This document shows positions 1 through 8,192 of a stretch of 36,247 nt of DNA, one piece after another. Source of the DNA: Methanobrevibacter sp. (GTDB lineage Archaea; Methanobacteriota; Methanobacteria; Methanobacteriales; Methanobacteriaceae); the NCBI RefSeq assembly GCF_017468685.1, contig NZ_JAFUHT010000048.1, positions 1-36,247 on the forward strand, in the 5' to 3' direction. The stretch's first letter is position 1, and each line of letters begins with the position of its first letter. The translations under genes were made by a program, and so were the position numbers. The notes below the pieces were generated by a model. That model did not search any database. It saw only the letters and a program-made list of their open reading frames with translations, and was not told where the DNA came from.

Positions 1-44
1 AACTCGGAAGAGTTCCAAGAAAAGTTAAATGGGTTAAAGAATGA
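1..44 (+). CDS. rpl24e: Ribosomal protein L24e, C-terminal end only
   Basis: Only the last 13 residues are in the window, read in the frame that starts at base 3: [13 protein letters not shown] then TGA at 42-44. A basic tail of this kind is typical of archaeal L24e, a zinc-ribbon protein of the large subunit. The stop overlaps the ndk start in an ATGA arrangement, so the two are probably translationally coupled. An L24e gene just upstream of ndk and aIF5B is the usual order in Methanobacteriales. The identification rests on a short tail plus context. Confidence 0.75.
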   Translation, partial: LGRVPRKVKWVKE

Positions 45-493
45 TTCAAAAAAGTTTTGTAATGATGAAACCAGACGCTGTTCAAAGACGTCTTATGGGT
101 AAAATATTATCCCGTTTTGAAGAAAAAGGTCTTCAAATCGTCGCATGTAAATTAATTCAAATTGATGAAGATTTAGCAAAAACTCATTATGGAGAACACG
201 CTGAAAAACCATTTTTCCCAAGTTTAGTTGAATACATTACTTCTTCACCATCCCTTGCTATGGTTATTCAAGGAGAAGAAGCAATCACTACTATTAGAAA
301 AATCGTTGGTGCAACCAATCCTTTAGAAGCAGATCTTGGAACTATTAGAGGAGACTTTGGTATGGATACCGGTAGAAACATTATTCATGCTTCAGATGCT
401 CCTGAATCTGCAGAAAGAGAAATTGGTCTTTTCTTTAATGAAGATGAAATTTGTGATTACAAAATCATTGATAATGATTTAATTTATGAATAA
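41..493 (+). CDS. ndk: Nucleoside diphosphate kinase
   Basis: This enzyme transfers the gamma phosphate of ATP to other nucleoside diphosphates through a phosphohistidine and so balances cytosolic NTP pools. The protein is 150 residues, the normal Ndk length. The N-terminal FVMMKPDAV motif (Lys10) and the active-site segment RNIIHASDA with the catalytic His at residue 116 are intact. The ATG overlaps the TGA of the upstream L24e gene, and aIF5B follows after 38 bases, so it sits inside the translation operon. Nothing is unusual. Confidence 0.97.
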   Translation: MIQKSFVMMKPDAVQRRLMGKILSRFEEKGLQIVACKLIQIDEDLAKTHYGEHAEKPFFPSLVEYITSSPSLAMVIQGEEAITTIRKIVGATNPLEADLGTIRGDFGMDTGRNIIHASDAPESAEREIGLFFNEDEICDYKIIDNDLIYE

Positions 494-531
494 ATTTAGA
501 GTTTAAAAATTTTATTATTAAAGAAGATATT

Positions 532-2322
532 ATGAAAATCAGATCCCCAATTGTATCAGTTTTAGGACATGTAGACCATGGAAAAACTACATTATTAGAT
601 TATATTAGAGGAAGTACTATTGCTGATAAAGAAGCAGGTGGTATTACACAACATATTGGTGCTACAGAGATACCAAATGATACTATTGAAGAAATCTGTG
701 GGAATTTTATATCAAAATTAACTATCAAAGATTTAATCCCAGGATTATTCTTTATTGATACTCCTGGTCACGCTGCATTCACTAGTTTAAGAAAACGTGG
801 TGGTGCATTAGCTGATTTAGCTGTTTTAATTGTTGATATAAATGATGGTTTTAAACCACAAACATTTGAAGCATTAAATATTCTTAAAATGTATAGAACT
901 CCTTTCATTGTTGTTGCAAATAAAATCGACATGATTTTCGGTTGGGAGACACATGAAGGTGCTTCTTTTAAAGAATCTTTTACACAACAGGCTCCAAGTG
1001 TGCAACAAGCTTTGGATACTAAAGTGTATGAAATTGTAGGTACTCTTCACAAGGAAGGGTTCCAATCTGAAAGATTTGATAGAATAAGTAACTTTGCTTC
1101 ACAAATTAGTATTATTCCGATTAGTGCTAGGTCTGGTGAAGGAATTATTGAAGTTCTAGCAATGCTTTTAGGACTTGCTCAGGAATATTTAACAGAACAG
1201 CTTGAAATTAATGAAGATGCTCCTGCTAAAGGTACAGTATTAGAGATTAAGGAAGAAATTGGATTAGGTCTAACTATTGATAGTATTATTTACGATGGTG
1301 TTTTGCGAACTAATGATGAAATCGCTTTAATGACTTCTTCAAATGAAGTTTTAACAACTAAAATAAGATCTATTTTAAGACCACTTCCGCTTGAAGAAAT
1401 GAGAGATTCTAAAAAGAAATTCCAGAAATTCGATGAAGTTGTTGCAGCTGCAGGTATTAAGATAGCTGCTCCTAATTTAGATGATGTCGTTTCCGGTTCA
1501 CCACTTAGAGTTTTAAATGATGAAGAGGATGTGGAAGAGGAAATCTTAAAAGAAATTGAAGATATTACTATTAGTACTGAAGATGAAGGTATTTTAGTTA
1601 AAGCAGACACATTAGGTTCTCTTGAAGCAATTGTTAAATTACTCAGAGAATTGGAAATTCCTATTCGTGAAGCAGACATTGGTGATGTAAATCGTAGAGA
1701 TATTATTAATTCATCAATTGCTTTAAATGAAAATGATGCTCATGGAGCTATCATTGCTTTCAATGTTAATGTCAATCCTAATTCTCAAGATGATTTGGAT
1801 AATTCTGATGTTAAATTATTCAAAGGTGACGTAATCTATCAGATTATTGAAGATTATGAAGCATGGATTGATGAAATGGAACAAGCTAAGAAAAAAGCAT
1901 TTTATGATGCTATAATTAAACCGGCTAAATTTATGTCTTTACCTAAATTAGTTTTCCGTCAAAGTAAACCTGCTATCATTGGTATTGAATCTATTAGTGG
2001 TACAGTTAAACAAGGACAAACATTAATCAATAAAAATGGCGAATATGTAGGTGTTATAGCAAGTATGGAAGATAAAGGTGAAACATTACCTTCAATCCCT
2101 AGAGGTCAAAGGGTTGCTATGGCTATTAAAGATGCTATTGTAGGTAAACATTTTGATGAAGGTGATGAATTATATGTTGATGTTCCAGAAAAACACTATA
2201 AATTCATTGAAAGAGAATTTAAAGACAAATTAACTGAAGATGAATTTGAAACTTTATATGAGTTTGTTGAAATTAAACGTAAACAAGATCCAGATTGGGG
2301 TAAATTTGGTCTTTTTGAATAA
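532..2322 (+). CDS. infB: Translation initiation factor aIF5B
   Basis: aIF5B is the archaeal and eukaryal IF2 homologue, a GTPase that promotes subunit joining. The 596-residue length is typical of the archaeal form, which lacks the long eukaryotic N-terminus. The GTPase motifs are complete: P-loop GHVDHGKT at 12-19, DTPGH at 76-80 and NKID at 130-133. Domain II begins near residue 230 and the C-terminal half carries domains III and IV. It lies between ndk and rps6e in the same direction. No intein or insertion is seen. Confidence 0.97.
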   Translation: MKIRSPIVSVLGHVDHGKTTLLDYIRGSTIADKEAGGITQHIGATEIPNDTIEEICGNFISKLTIKDLIPGLFFIDTPGHAAFTSLRKRGGALADLAVLIVDINDGFKPQTFEALNILKMYRTPFIVVANKIDMIFGWETHEGASFKESFTQQAPSVQQALDTKVYEIVGTLHKEGFQSERFDRISNFASQISIIPISARSGEGIIEVLAMLLGLAQEYLTEQLEINEDAPAKGTVLEIKEEIGLGLTIDSIIYDGVLRTNDEIALMTSSNEVLTTKIRSILRPLPLEEMRDSKKKFQKFDEVVAAAGIKIAAPNLDDVVSGSPLRVLNDEEDVEEEILKEIEDITISTEDEGILVKADTLGSLEAIVKLLRELEIPIREADIGDVNRRDIINSSIALNENDAHGAIIAFNVNVNPNSQDDLDNSDVKLFKGDVIYQIIEDYEAWIDEMEQAKKKAFYDAIIKPAKFMSLPKLVFRQSKPAIIGIESISGTVKQGQTLINKNGEYVGVIASMEDKGETLPSIPRGQRVAMAIKDAIVGKHFDEGDELYVDVPEKHYKFIEREFKDKLTEDEFETLYEFVEIKRKQDPDWGKFGLFE

Positions 2323-2357
2323 TAAATTTATAGTTATAAAAATTATGGAGGAATACC

Positions 2358-2741
2358 ATGGCATTCAAAATTGTTGTGTCTCAAAAAGCTGAAACTCATC
2401 AAATTGAAGTCGATGATACTAAAGCACTTAACGGATTAGTCATCGGTGATGAATTTGATGGTACTATTGTTGGTTTAGATGGTTACACTTTAAAAATCAC
2501 TGGTGGTAGTGACAAAAACGGTTTCACCATGAAAAAAGATGTTTCAGGTACCAGAAGAATCAAAAGTTTATTAACTGGTGGTATCGGTTATCATCCTAAA
2601 GCAGATGGTGTTAAAAGAAGAAAAACTGTAAGAGGAAACACTATTGCTGATGATATTGTACAAATCAACACTGTAGTTACTGAAGCTGGAAGCAAATCAA
2701 TAGCTGAAATTCTTGGTGCTGGTGAAGAAGAGGAAGAATAG
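2358..2741 (+). CDS. rps6e: Ribosomal protein S6e
   Basis: This is a small-subunit ribosomal protein shared by archaea and eukaryotes. The 127-residue product starts MAFKIVVSQK and contains the LTGGIGYHPKADGVKRRKTVRGN segment region (residues 74-96) that marks S6e, followed by an acidic GAGEEEEE tail. A good site, GGAGG at 2347-2351, precedes the ATG by six bases. It is in line with the aIF5B gene (35-base gap) and aIF2-gamma (58-base T-rich gap). Confidence 0.97.
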   Translation: MAFKIVVSQKAETHQIEVDDTKALNGLVIGDEFDGTIVGLDGYTLKITGGSDKNGFTMKKDVSGTRRIKSLLTGGIGYHPKADGVKRRKTVRGNTIADDIVQINTVVTEAGSKSIAEILGAGEEEEE

Positions 2742-2799
2742 TTTTACTATTTTTCTTATTTACTTTATATTGAATTAAATTTAAAAAAGGTGGTTATCT

Positions 2800-4014
2800 G
2801 TGAACGTACAGTCAGATGTTAACATAGGTTTGGTTGGTCATGTAGACCATGGTAAGACTACTCTTACTAAAGCATTATCAGGTGTATGGACTGATACTCA
2901 CAGTGAAGAAACAAAAAGAGGTATTTCAATTCGTTTAGGTTATGCAGACATTGAATTTAGAAAATGTCCTGAATGTGAAGAACCTGAATGTTACACTACT
3001 TCTCTAAAATGTGAAAACTGTGGAAGCGAAACTGAATTAATCAGAAAAGTATCTTTTGTTGATGCTCCAGGTCACGAAACTCTTATGGCAACTATGTTAT
3101 CTGGTGCTGCAATTATGGATGGTGCAGTGTTAGTAATTGCTGCAAATGAGTCTTGTCCACAACCACAAACTAAAGAACATCTTATGGCACTTGATGTTAT
3201 TGGTGTTAAAGATTTTATCGTAGTTCAAAATAAAATTGATATTGTATCAAAAGAAAGAGCTATTGAAAGTTATAATGAAATTAAGGAATTTGTTAAAGGT
3301 ACTTGTGCTGAAGATGCTTTAATCATTCCAGTATCTGCTCAACAAGGCGCAAATATGGATATATTAATTGAAGCAATGCTTAAGCAAATTCAACCTCCTG
3401 AAAGGAATGTTGATGATTCTGCTTTAATGCATGTTGCAAGATCATTTGATATTAATAAACCAGGTTCTGGCGCTGATAAAATCAAAGGTGGAGTTATTGG
3501 AGGTACATTAGTTCAAGGTACTTTCAAACTTGGTGATACTATTGAAATTAGACCTGGCCCTACTAATAATGGAAAAAGAGTTACTTTAAAATCTGAAATT
3601 ATTGGTCTTGAGGCTAATGGTAAACAAGTTGAGGAAATAGGTCCTGGTGGACTTGTTGGTATTGCAACTAAATTGGATCCATCTTTAACTAAATCAGATT
3701 CATTATCTGGAACTGTTGCAGGTGAAGAATCCACATTACCTGAAGTATTAGATTCTTTCACTATGGAAGCTAATTTACTTGACCGTGTTGTTGGTACTAA
3801 AGAAGAACGTGAAGTTGCTCCAATTAAAATTAAAGAACCATTAATGATTAATTGTGGTACTACAACAACTATTGGTGTTGTCACTTCTGCAAAGAAAAAT
3901 GATGTTGATGTCACTCTTAAATTGCCTGTTTGTGCAAGTCCAGGTGATAGGGTTGCTTTAAGTCGTAGAGTAGGTGCTCGTTGGAGATTAATTGGTTACG
4001 GTATTATTAAGTAG
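2800..4014 (+). CDS. eif2g: Translation initiation factor aIF2 gamma subunit
   Basis: This is the GTP-binding core of the aIF2 heterotrimer that delivers initiator Met-tRNA to the small subunit. The 404-residue protein has the P-loop GHVDHGKT at 13-20, a zinc knuckle formed by Cys56, Cys59, Cys71 and Cys74, DAPGH at 88-92 and NKID at 144-147. Length and motifs match archaeal aIF2-gamma, which resembles EF-Tu and SelB. A GTG start is used, with GGTGG at 2789-2793 as the likely ribosome binding site. The PIN-domain gene follows after 9 bases. Confidence 0.97.
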   Translation: MNVQSDVNIGLVGHVDHGKTTLTKALSGVWTDTHSEETKRGISIRLGYADIEFRKCPECEEPECYTTSLKCENCGSETELIRKVSFVDAPGHETLMATMLSGAAIMDGAVLVIAANESCPQPQTKEHLMALDVIGVKDFIVVQNKIDIVSKERAIESYNEIKEFVKGTCAEDALIIPVSAQQGANMDILIEAMLKQIQPPERNVDDSALMHVARSFDINKPGSGADKIKGGVIGGTLVQGTFKLGDTIEIRPGPTNNGKRVTLKSEIIGLEANGKQVEEIGPGGLVGIATKLDPSLTKSDSLSGTVAGEESTLPEVLDSFTMEANLLDRVVGTKEEREVAPIKIKEPLMINCGTTTTIGVVTSAKKNDVDVTLKLPVCASPGDRVALSRRVGARWRLIGYGIIK

Positions 4015-4023
4015 AGGTAAATA

Positions 4024-4416
4024 ATGAACTCTAAAGAAGTTGTGATTGATACCAATTTTTTTATGGTTCCTTTTCAGTTCAATGTGGATATAATCACTGA
4101 ACTTGAAAATAAATTACCTTCTTATAAATTAATTACTCCAAGCTTTGTTATCAATGAATTGAAGGGTTTAAAAAGAAATAATAAAGGAAAAGTAAGGTTG
4201 AATGCGAATTTAGCCTTAAAATTAGCTAATTCTTCAAAAGTTGAAATAAAGGATATTTCATTACTTGAAAACGAAACTGTGGATGATGCGTTACTTAGAG
4301 TTTCAGAAGTTTTAGCTACGAATGATATTGAATTAAAAAATCGTGCAAAAGATAAAGGAATTACAGTTGTGTATTTAAGGCAAAAAAAATATATTGCTGT
4401 TGAAGGTAAAATATAA
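4024..4416 (+). CDS. PIN-domain protein, Fcf1/Utp24 or VapC9 type
   Basis: The 130-residue protein is a single PIN domain. The N-terminal VVIDTNFF strand carries the first acidic metal ligand (Asp9), ITPSFVINELKGL supplies a conserved Glu near residue 49, and ATNDIELKNRAKDKG near residue 100 supplies the later acidic pair. Archaeal Fcf1/Utp24-like PIN proteins lie in just this place between aIF2-gamma and Rpo7 genes, and the eukaryotic relatives cleave pre-rRNA. A role in rRNA or mRNA processing is therefore likelier than a toxin role, and no antitoxin gene is adjacent. The function is inferred from family and context. Confidence 0.85.
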   Translation: MNSKEVVIDTNFFMVPFQFNVDIITELENKLPSYKLITPSFVINELKGLKRNNKGKVRLNANLALKLANSSKVEIKDISLLENETVDDALLRVSEVLATNDIELKNRAKDKGITVVYLRQKKYIAVEGKI

Positions 4417-4452
4417 TATTAATTAAACTTATTAAAAAAATGAGGGATTATT

Positions 4453-5031
4453 TTGTATTATAAAACAAAAATTGAGGATACTGTAAGAATACCACCTTAC
4501 AGATTTGAAAGTCCTCTTGAAGAAGTTGCTATTAAGACTTTAAACGAAACTTATGAGGGTCGTTTAGATAAAAAACTTGGTTTACTTATTTGTGTTAATG
4601 CAATAGATGATATTAGCGAAGGAAGACTCATTATGGGTGATGGAGCTTCTTATCATAATGTTGTGTTCGAAGCAATTTTCTTTAAACCAGAACAACATGA
4701 AATCTTTGATGGTGAAGTAATTGATATTGTGGATTACGGTGCTTTTGTTAGAATTGGACCTATGGATGGTTTAATTCACGTTTCTCAAGTTACTGATGAT
4801 TATATTAATTATGATGCTAAAAGAGGTGCTTTAATATCAAAAGAATCTAACAAAACTTTAGATGAAGGAGATTTAGTTAGAGCTAGAGCTGTTAGTGTTT
4901 CTATTAAAGATGAATCTACTAATAACATTGATAATAACAGGAATTCTAAAATTCCACTTACAATGAGACAAAATAACTTAGGTAGATTCGAATGGATTGA
5001 GGAAGCTAAACAAAAAAGTAAGAAGGTTTAA
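4453..5031 (+). CDS. rpo7: RNA polymerase subunit Rpo7 (RpoE')
   Basis: Rpo7 forms the stalk of archaeal RNA polymerase with Rpo4 and binds the emerging transcript. The 192-residue protein has the N-terminal tip domain ([18 protein letters not shown]) and an S1 RNA-binding domain from about residue 82 ([20 protein letters not shown]). The start is TTG; an alternative ATG is absent from the first 60 codons. The ribosome binding site GAGGG is at 4442-4446. The spt4 gene starts two bases after its stop, so the two are co-translated. Confidence 0.96.
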   Translation: MYYKTKIEDTVRIPPYRFESPLEEVAIKTLNETYEGRLDKKLGLLICVNAIDDISEGRLIMGDGASYHNVVFEAIFFKPEQHEIFDGEVIDIVDYGAFVRIGPMDGLIHVSQVTDDYINYDAKRGALISKESNKTLDEGDLVRARAVSVSIKDESTNNIDNNRNSKIPLTMRQNNLGRFEWIEEAKQKSKKV

Positions 5032-5033
5032 GA

Positions 5034-5210
5034 ATGAAAGCTTGTACTGTTTGTAAAATGATTTCAAGTAAAGATCATTGTCCTAGTTGCGGAAACCCAA
5101 CTTCTGATAACTGGAGTGGTCTTTTGATTATAACTGATCCTGAAGAGTCTAAAATAGCTCGTGAATTAAATATTGAAATTCCAGGCGAATATTGTTTAAG
5201 AGTAAGGTAG
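5034..5210 (+). CDS. spt4: Transcription elongation factor Spt4 (RpoE'')
   Basis: This 58-residue protein starts MKACTVCKM and has four zinc-ligand cysteines in two pairs, Cys4/Cys7 and Cys16/Cys19 (CPSCG). It ends GEYCLRVR. Spt4 pairs with Spt5 (NusG-like) to keep RNA polymerase processive. Size, the CxxC pairs, and position directly after Rpo7 all fit archaeal Spt4. The ATG lies two bases past the rpo7 stop codon. Confidence 0.95.
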   Translation: MKACTVCKMISSKDHCPSCGNPTSDNWSGLLIITDPEESKIARELNIEIPGEYCLRVR

Positions 5211-5219
5211 AGTGTTATT

Positions 5220-5735
5220 GTGTTACGTTTAGATGCAGAATTAAATAAAGATATAATAACTGAGCTTAAAAAGCCGTTAGGTAAATTATATCCTAACTTT
5301 GAAGATGCAATTGAAGACATTAAATCTTCTGAGTTCTTAATTTCTGTTGGTGATGCAACTTTTGCTAATCTTACTAAATACAAATTATATCCTAATATCG
5401 GTATAATAGATAATCTAATTCAAAGAAAAAATCATACTCATGAAATTATACGCGCAAATCATATTTTGAAAGCTGATAATCCTGCGGGTACTATTACTGA
5501 TGATCTATGGGAAACCATAGGCGAAGCTCTTGAATTATCTAGCAATGGCGAATGTTATGTAATTGAAGTGGCTGGGGAAGAAGATCTTGCAGTTCTTCCT
5601 TGCATCTTAATGGTAAATCCAGAAACTACCATTTTATATGGTCAACCTAACGAAGGATTAGTACTTTTAAAAGCTGGTGATTTAAAAAATAAAGCTCAAA
5701 AGCTTATTGACGGATTTATTGAAATAAATGAATGA
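5220..5735 (+). CDS. GTP-dependent dephospho-CoA kinase (DUF359 family)
   Basis: The 171-residue protein matches the archaeal DUF359 family, shown in Thermococcus to phosphorylate dephospho-CoA with GTP as the last step of coenzyme A synthesis. Visible family features are LISVGDATFANL near residue 40, YPNIGIIDNLIQRK near residue 56, the NPAGTIT segment near residue 85 and IEVAGEEDLAVLPCIL near residue 117. It uses a GTG start nine bases after the spt4 stop. Its place among transcription and ribosomal genes is common in methanogens and says little about its role. Confidence 0.9.
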   Translation: MLRLDAELNKDIITELKKPLGKLYPNFEDAIEDIKSSEFLISVGDATFANLTKYKLYPNIGIIDNLIQRKNHTHEIIRANHILKADNPAGTITDDLWETIGEALELSSNGECYVIEVAGEEDLAVLPCILMVNPETTILYGQPNEGLVLLKAGDLKNKAQKLIDGFIEINE

Positions 5736-5744
5736 GGTTTTATT

Positions 5745-6065
5745 ATGGAAATTGAATTTATTGAAGAAAAAGAAAATAAATTATTTAATAGAAAAGAAAT
5801 TAAATTTTACGTAGATTATGATGGAGAAGCAACTCCTAAAGTATTAGACATCAAGTCTAAATTAGTTGCTTTATTAAATACTAAAAAAGAATTAATTGTT
5901 GTTGACAACGTTCAACCACACTACGGTGAACCTAAAGCATTAGGTTATGCTAAAGTTTACGATACTGCAGAAGATTTAGCTTACATCGAAACTGAACATG
6001 TAATTGCTAAAAATGCAGAACCTGAAGAAGAAGCTAGCGAAGAAGACGCTGAAGCAGAAGAATAA
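5745..6065 (+). CDS. rps24e: Ribosomal protein S24e
   Basis: The 106-residue protein begins MEIEFIEEKENKLFNRKEI and contains the conserved S24e stretch around residues 60-72 (GEPKALGYAKVYD). The tail is strongly acidic (EEEASEEDAEAEE). It belongs to the small ribosomal subunit. It is nine bases after the dephospho-CoA kinase gene and ten bases before rps27ae, so it is in the same operon. Confidence 0.95.
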   Translation: MEIEFIEEKENKLFNRKEIKFYVDYDGEATPKVLDIKSKLVALLNTKKELIVVDNVQPHYGEPKALGYAKVYDTAEDLAYIETEHVIAKNAEPEEEASEEDAEAEE

Positions 6066-6075
6066 GGTGATTTGA

Positions 6076-6228
6076 ATGGTAAAAAAATCTGATTTATACG
6101 AAGTAGATGGAGACAAAATTGTAAGAAAAAACCAAATTTGTCCTCGTTGTGGTGAAGGTGTATTCATGGCTGACCATGGTGACAGAGTTGCTTGTGGTAA
6201 ATGCGGATACACTGAAATGAAAAAATAG
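6076..6228 (+). CDS. rps27ae: Ribosomal protein S27ae
   Basis: A 50-residue zinc-ribbon ribosomal protein with Cys22/Cys25 (CPRCG) and Cys40/Cys43 (CGKCGYTE). The ATG at 6076 follows the site AGGTGA at 6065-6070. It is the archaeal homologue of the S27 part of the eukaryotic ubiquitin-S27a fusion; no ubiquitin-like part is present here. It closes the operon, and its TAG stop lies inside a hairpin followed by a T-run. Confidence 0.96.
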   Translation: MVKKSDLYEVDGDKIVRKNQICPRCGEGVFMADHGDRVACGKCGYTEMKK

Positions 6229-6255
6229 ATTTCTTAATCTATATTTCTTTTTTTT
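6225..6255 (+). terminator. Hairpin plus T-run ending the ribosomal operon
   Basis: ATAGATT (6225-6231), a TCTT loop and AATCTAT (6236-6242) form a perfect 7-bp stem that contains the rps27ae stop codon. An eight-T run follows at 6248-6255. Archaeal RNA polymerase terminates on T-runs; the hairpin may add stability or termination strength. Confidence 0.7.
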
Positions 6256-6302
6256 ATTTAATTTTAACTTTAATTTTTAATCATTTTTAAGAAGGGATTT
6301 TC

Positions 6303-7724
6303 TTGGATAATATTAGAAATGGTCGTTTTAAAACTGGAATGACTGATGAAGCTGCTATTTATACTTCATCACTTGAAGCTGATAAACTTCTTTTTGAAGC
6401 AGATATTAAAACTAATTTTGCTCACACTTCAATGTTAAAACATGAAGGGATTATTGATGAAGAGATTGCAGATAATATATTATGTGCACTTGACTCTTTA
6501 AAAGAGGAAGGCTATGAAGCATTAGTTTTTGACCCGTCTGTTGAGGATGTTCACATGGCTATTGAAAATTATGTAACTTCCAAAATAGGTCCTGAAGCTG
6601 GTTTTATGCACACTGCCAAGTCACGTAATGATCAGGTTGCCTGTGATGTTAGATTGGTTTTAAGGCAGAAAATTACTGAAATTCAGATTGGAATTTTGGA
6701 ATTTATTGAAGGTATAAATGAAATGGCCGGAGAACATTTGGAAGATGTATTCATCGGTTTTACTCACTTGCAACATGCTCAACCAATTACAATTGCTCAT
6801 CATTTAATGGCGCATGTACAGGCACTTAAAAGGGATTATGAACGTTTTGAAGACACTTATAAACGTGTTAATTTAAACCCGTTAGGTTCTGCTGCTATGG
6901 CGACTACCAGTTTTCCAATCAATAGACAGTTAACTACTGATTTGCTTGGCTTTGATGCATATCTGGAAAACTCCATGGATGGTGTTTCAGCAAGAGATTT
7001 CATATCTGAAGCAGTATTTGATATGGTTTGTCTTTGTACTACATTATCTAAAATCTGTGAAGAGTTAGTGTTGTGGAGTACTTATGAATTTGGAGTCATT
7101 GAAATGGCGGATGAATATTCATCAACTTCTTCTATTATGCCTCAAAAGAAAAATCCTGATGTTGCTGAACTTGCAAGAGGTAAATGTGCAATTGTTAATG
7201 GTGAATTGGTCACTATTTTAACAATCTTAAAAGCAATTGCTTACACTTATAATAGGGATTTGCAAGAAATCACTCCTCATTTATGGAATTCAATTAAAGT
7301 TACTCAGGATACATTATCTATTGTGACTAAAATGTTGTTGTCTGTTGAATTTAAAGTTGACAGATGTGCAGAGCTTGCTGGTAAAAACTTTGCAACTGCA
7401 ACAGACCTTGCTGACATTATGGTTCGTGAAAAACAAGTTCCATTCAGAACTGCTCATAAAATTGTTGGAAGAATTGTTAACGAAGCGACCGCTAATGAAA
7501 TGGCTGAGGAGGACATTACCTCAAAATTCATTGATGACATTGCAGTGGAGTTAGGTTTTGATGAGTTGAATTTGGCTGATGATTTGATTCAAAAAGCTTT
7601 AAATCCTCGTGAAAATGTTAGAATAAGAGCTGTTCCAGGTGGTCCTGCACCGGAAATGGTTGAAATCGCAAGAGATAATATCAAAGATTTCTTAAATGAA
7701 GAATTCGAGAAAAAGGGAATTTAA
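6303..7724 (+). CDS. argH: Argininosuccinate lyase
   Basis: ArgH splits argininosuccinate into arginine and fumarate, the last step of arginine synthesis. The 473-residue protein has the fumarase/aspartase superfamily signature [11 protein letters not shown] at 276-286, the catalytic-His region THLQHAQP at 154-161, and SRNDQV at 107-112. A TTG start is used with AAGGGA at 6292-6297 upstream. It is a separate unit: a terminator precedes it and a hairpin with T-run overlaps its stop codon. No other arg gene is nearby. Confidence 0.97.
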   Translation: MDNIRNGRFKTGMTDEAAIYTSSLEADKLLFEADIKTNFAHTSMLKHEGIIDEEIADNILCALDSLKEEGYEALVFDPSVEDVHMAIENYVTSKIGPEAGFMHTAKSRNDQVACDVRLVLRQKITEIQIGILEFIEGINEMAGEHLEDVFIGFTHLQHAQPITIAHHLMAHVQALKRDYERFEDTYKRVNLNPLGSAAMATTSFPINRQLTTDLLGFDAYLENSMDGVSARDFISEAVFDMVCLCTTLSKICEELVLWSTYEFGVIEMADEYSSTSSIMPQKKNPDVAELARGKCAIVNGELVTILTILKAIAYTYNRDLQEITPHLWNSIKVTQDTLSIVTKMLLSVEFKVDRCAELAGKNFATATDLADIMVREKQVPFRTAHKIVGRIVNEATANEMAEEDITSKFIDDIAVELGFDELNLADDLIQKALNPRENVRIRAVPGGPAPEMVEIARDNIKDFLNEEFEKKGI

Positions 7725-7742
7725 TTATTCCTATATTTTTTT
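7715..7742 (+). terminator. Hairpin plus T-run at the argH stop
   Basis: GGAAT (7716-7720) and ATTCC (7727-7731) pair across a six-base loop that contains the argH TAA. A G-T closing pair flanks the stem and a T7 run follows at 7736-7742. It has the same layout as the S27ae terminator. Confidence 0.6.
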
Positions 7743-7755
7743 AAGTTTTTCGGAT

Positions 7756-7782
7756 GTTTAGGTATACCTAAACTTTATATAC
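7756..7782 (+). promoter_or_regulatory. 18-bp palindromic operator fused to a TATA box, no gene downstream
   Basis: GTTTAGGTATACCTAAAC at 7756-7773 is a perfect palindrome. It resembles DtxR/MntR-type metal boxes, which have TTAGG/CCTAA arms. It abuts a TATA-like TTTATATAC at 7774-7782, covering the place where TFB would bind, so a bound regulator would be expected to repress. Transcription would begin near 7803 and run right. No convincing protein gene follows on this strand before the convergent zinc-ribbon gene. The regulator assignment is inference from similarity. Confidence 0.6.
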
Positions 7783-7802
7783 TTTTATGAACAAATTATT
7801 AT

Positions 7803-7940
7803 TGTGGATGTAATCTTTTGATTATTGAAGCATGATAGTTGAACGGAGATATTTATAGAAAACTTATTAATTGTTCCTCAATGAATTCAATAAGTAAAGC
7901 TCAGCTTCTATTTATATCTCCCAACAACAATCATAATAAG
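7803..7940 (+). ncRNA. Candidate structured non-coding RNA
   Basis: The predicted transcript from the palindromic promoter could fold strongly. A small 5' hairpin TAATC-TTTT-GATTA lies at 7811-7824. A long outer stem pairs 7845-7860 with 7906-7921 (14 of 16 pairs, with two adjacent T-T mismatches). Inside it, ACTTATT (7862-7868) pairs perfectly with AATAAGT (7889-7895), and ATTG (7870-7873) pairs with CAAT (7879-7882) over a TTCCT loop. Open frames across it are short and unlike known proteins. Both ends are guesses: the start from the TATA box and the end from a weak T-rich stretch. It could also be a relic regulatory region of a lost gene. Confidence 0.4.
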
Positions 7941-7965
7941 TCTAATTTTCTAAAAAAAATAAATA

Positions 7966-8151
7966 TTATTCAGAATCTTCATGTTTTTGAGATTCTAAAT
8001 AGTTTTCATGAATTTCATCAGCCAAATCCTGGTTTCCTTCAATAATTGGTCCGGTATAGTCACAGTCATAGCAAACCCACTGGGACCAATTCTGTGGAAT
8101 AATCCATTTAACATTTCTAGATCCGCATCTTGGACAAATTTTATGCATCAT
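7966..8151 (-). CDS. Small zinc-ribbon protein
   Basis: The 61-residue product has two CxxC pairs, CPRCG near residue 7 and CYDCD near residue 28, making one treble-clef or ribbon zinc site. The N-terminal half (KWIIPQNWSQWVCYDC) is aromatic-rich and the C-terminal half is acidic and helical. It lies 41 bases downstream of the KH/PP-loop gene in the same direction. A TATA-like AATTATAACTT about 25 bases upstream and no clear ribosome binding site suggest a leaderless start, so either of two adjacent ATGs could be used. A T8 run just past its stop (minus strand, 7957-7950) is a likely terminator. The function is unknown. Confidence 0.8.
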   Translation of the reverse strand: MMHKICPRCGSRNVKWIIPQNWSQWVCYDCDYTGPIIEGNQDLADEIHENYLESQKHEDSE

Positions 8152-8192
8152 AATAGTTACTTTTGGATAAGTTATAATTAAAGTTTTGGTAA

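Noticed and set aside
4024-4416. PIN gene as a VapC toxin of a toxin-antitoxin pair
   Set aside because: No antitoxin gene is next to it, and it lies in a conserved translation/transcription operon position typical of Fcf1-like proteins.
7839-8045. A plus-strand 68-codon frame after the palindromic promoter
   Set aside because: It starts with TTG, has no ribosome binding site, runs antisense into the zinc-ribbon gene and has no recognisable composition or motif. The hairpin structure explains the region better.
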